NCBI GenBank assembly: GCA_014382465.1
Contig: JACNJP010000270.1
Span: forward strand, 1 to 6,434
DNA length: 6,434 nt
Direction: 5' to 3'
From: Planctomycetota bacterium
GTDB taxonomy: Bacteria; Planctomycetota; UBA1135
In this document: one piece after another, positions 5,853 through 6,434 of the stretch
How positions within the stretch are numbered: the first letter of the stretch is position 1
Layout of the letters: every line of letters starts with the position of its first letter
The notes under the pieces: generated by a model
Databases searched by the model: none
The model's input: the letters and a program-made list of their open reading frames with translations, nothing else
What the model was told of the DNA's origin: nothing
Position numbers and translations under genes: made by a program

Positions 5853-5862
5853 GCGGCGCTCA
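5850..5862. terminator. Small palindrome spanning both convergent stop codons
   Basis: TGAGC-GGC-GCTCA forms a 5-bp stem with a 3-base loop. The left arm begins with the TGA of the glycosyltransferase (5850-5852) and the right arm ends with the complement of the TGA of the response regulator (5860-5862). There is no T-tract on either side, so this is at best a weak bidirectional 3'-end hairpin. The palindrome is plain in the sequence; a terminator role is only suggested by position. Confidence 0.25.
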
Positions 5863-6255
5863 GCCGGCGACCAGCTTGGCCATGCGGTCGAGGAAGTCGT
5901 TCTCGTCGAAGATCGGCTTGGCCTGGTAGTCGTCGGCGCCGGACTCGCCGAGGAAGCGCTCGCGGTCGCCCTCGACGGCGTGGGCGGTGAGCAGCATCAC
6001 CGGCGGCGCCGCGTCCCCGAGCTGCTCCTTGATCCGGCGGCACAGCGCCAGGCCGTCGGTCGGGCGGCCGTCGAGGGTCGCGCCGCGCAGGGTGATGTCG
6101 AGCAGCACCAGCGGCGGCTGCTCGGCCTCGACCGTGGCGATCACGTCCTGGCCCTCGGTCCACTCGATCACCTGGACCTTCATCACCCGCGTCAGCAGGT
6201 GGAGCAGGTAGCGGCGGATCAGCGGGTCGTCCTCGACGATGTAGAAGGGCTTCAT
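5860..6255 (-). CDS. Single-domain response regulator (CheY-like receiver)
   Basis: The product is a 131-residue stand-alone phosphoacceptor receiver with no output domain, so it probably acts by protein-protein contact or in a phosphorelay. All catalytic positions are present: acidic cluster E8-D9-D10, phosphoacceptor D53 in V-L-L-D-I, switch T90 in M-L-L-T-A, and K113-P114 ending the fifth strand. The loop after D53 is about 7 residues longer than in CheY: the D-G of the next helix falls at 67-68, 14 residues after D53 rather than 7, with G-A-T-L-D-G-R-P-T in between. ATG 6255 is chosen because it directly precedes the first beta strand (K-P-F-Y-I-V-E-D-D). Longer in-frame starts add only Arg/Pro-rich sequence that is a shadow of the upstream gene. 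The ATG overlaps the stop of that upstream frame as ATGA, indicating coupling. The cognate kinase is not identified. Confidence 0.92.
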   Translation of the reverse strand: MKPFYIVEDDPLIRRYLLHLLTRVMKVQVIEWTEGQDVIATVEAEQPPLVLLDITLRGATLDGRPTDGLALCRRIKEQLGDAAPPVMLLTAHAVEGDRERFLGESGADDYQAKPIFDENDFLDRMAKLVAG

Positions 6256-6434
6256 GCGGGCTCGCGGTCGGGGATGCCGAGCTCTCGGCGGATCGCCCCG
6301 AGGAAGGGCGCGCGGGCGGCGGGGATGCCGCCCCTCTTCCAGAAGCTGTCGGGCCCAGGGTGGCGCCACTCCCCGCCCAGGGAGTCGCGGTCGGTGCCCG
6401 CCTCCCCCCTCCTCGGCGGTGTCATGCTCCCGGG
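6252..6434 (-). CDS. 3' end of an unidentified protein upstream of the response regulator (partial)
   Basis: A frame open from the right edge ends in TGA at 6254-6252, overlapping the response-regulator ATG by four bases. It gives 60 residues ending near D-S-F-W-K-R-G-G-I, A-P-F-L-G-A-I-R-R-E-L-G-I-P-D. The third codon positions are nearly all G or C, as in the neighbouring genes, which with the ATGA overlap supports real coding. An internal ATG at 6425-6423 would make a self-contained protein of 57 residues, but a longer gene running off the window is as likely. I do not recognise the family. Partners of receiver proteins are often histidine kinases, but nothing kinase-like is visible here. 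Confidence 0.45.
   Translation of the reverse strand, partial: PGSMTPPRRGEAGTDRDSLGGEWRHPGPDSFWKRGGIPAARAPFLGAIRRELGIPDREPA

Noticed and set aside
6256..6369. Longer N-terminus for the response regulator (169-residue frame)
   Set aside because: The extra 38 residues are Arg/Pro-rich with no structure and overlap a better coding frame ending in ATGA; receivers normally begin at the first strand.

Overview
The window is very GC-rich and densely coding. It looks like a whole short contig or a contig piece from a Gram-negative-type bacterium. TatC, CoaE and a Rho factor with an Arg-rich N-terminal extension are all clearly bacterial. The high GC, the coaE-rho pairing, the Arg-rich Rho, the mostly weak Shine-Dalgarno sites and the long membrane-anchored coiled-coil protein would suit a high-GC member of the Planctomycetota or a neighbouring phylum. 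This placement rests on gene order and general resemblance only and is held with low confidence.

Layout, left to right. Positions 1-396 (minus) hold the 5' part of a cinA-like gene. Its start overlaps the tatC stop, and its sequence turns into G/C-only noise from about position 190 towards the left end. Positions 393-1178 (minus) are tatC. A perfect 11-bp hairpin (1216-1240) separates tatC from a minus-strand gene (1271-2491) for a 406-residue protein with an N-terminal membrane anchor, a long coiled coil, a probable small beta domain and a C-terminal BRCT-like domain. A divergent 144-bp promoter region (2492-2635) contains a four-tract G-quadruplex motif and two small inverted repeats.

On the plus strand, coaE (2636-3331), rho (3398-4846) and a GT4-type glycosyltransferase (4857-5852) form a probable operon. 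The spacer before rho is strongly C-over-G biased, as expected of a Rho-loading leader. The glycosyltransferase resembles the SenB selenosugar-synthase-like branch but lacks supporting neighbours here. The operon converges on a minus-strand single-domain response regulator (5860-6255). Seven bases separate the two stop codons, and both sit in a small palindrome. The regulator gene overlaps by ATGA the 3' end of an unidentified upstream gene that runs off the right edge.

Functionally, the window combines housekeeping genes (CoA synthesis, transcription termination, folded-protein export, a CinA-type nucleotide/cofactor repair enzyme) with three accessory-looking genes: the coiled-coil/BRCT-like protein, the glycosyltransferase and the receiver protein. 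No mobile element, CRISPR array, tRNA or rRNA was seen. The most unusual item is the membrane-anchored protein, whose BRCT-like domain is predicted to lie outside the cytoplasm.
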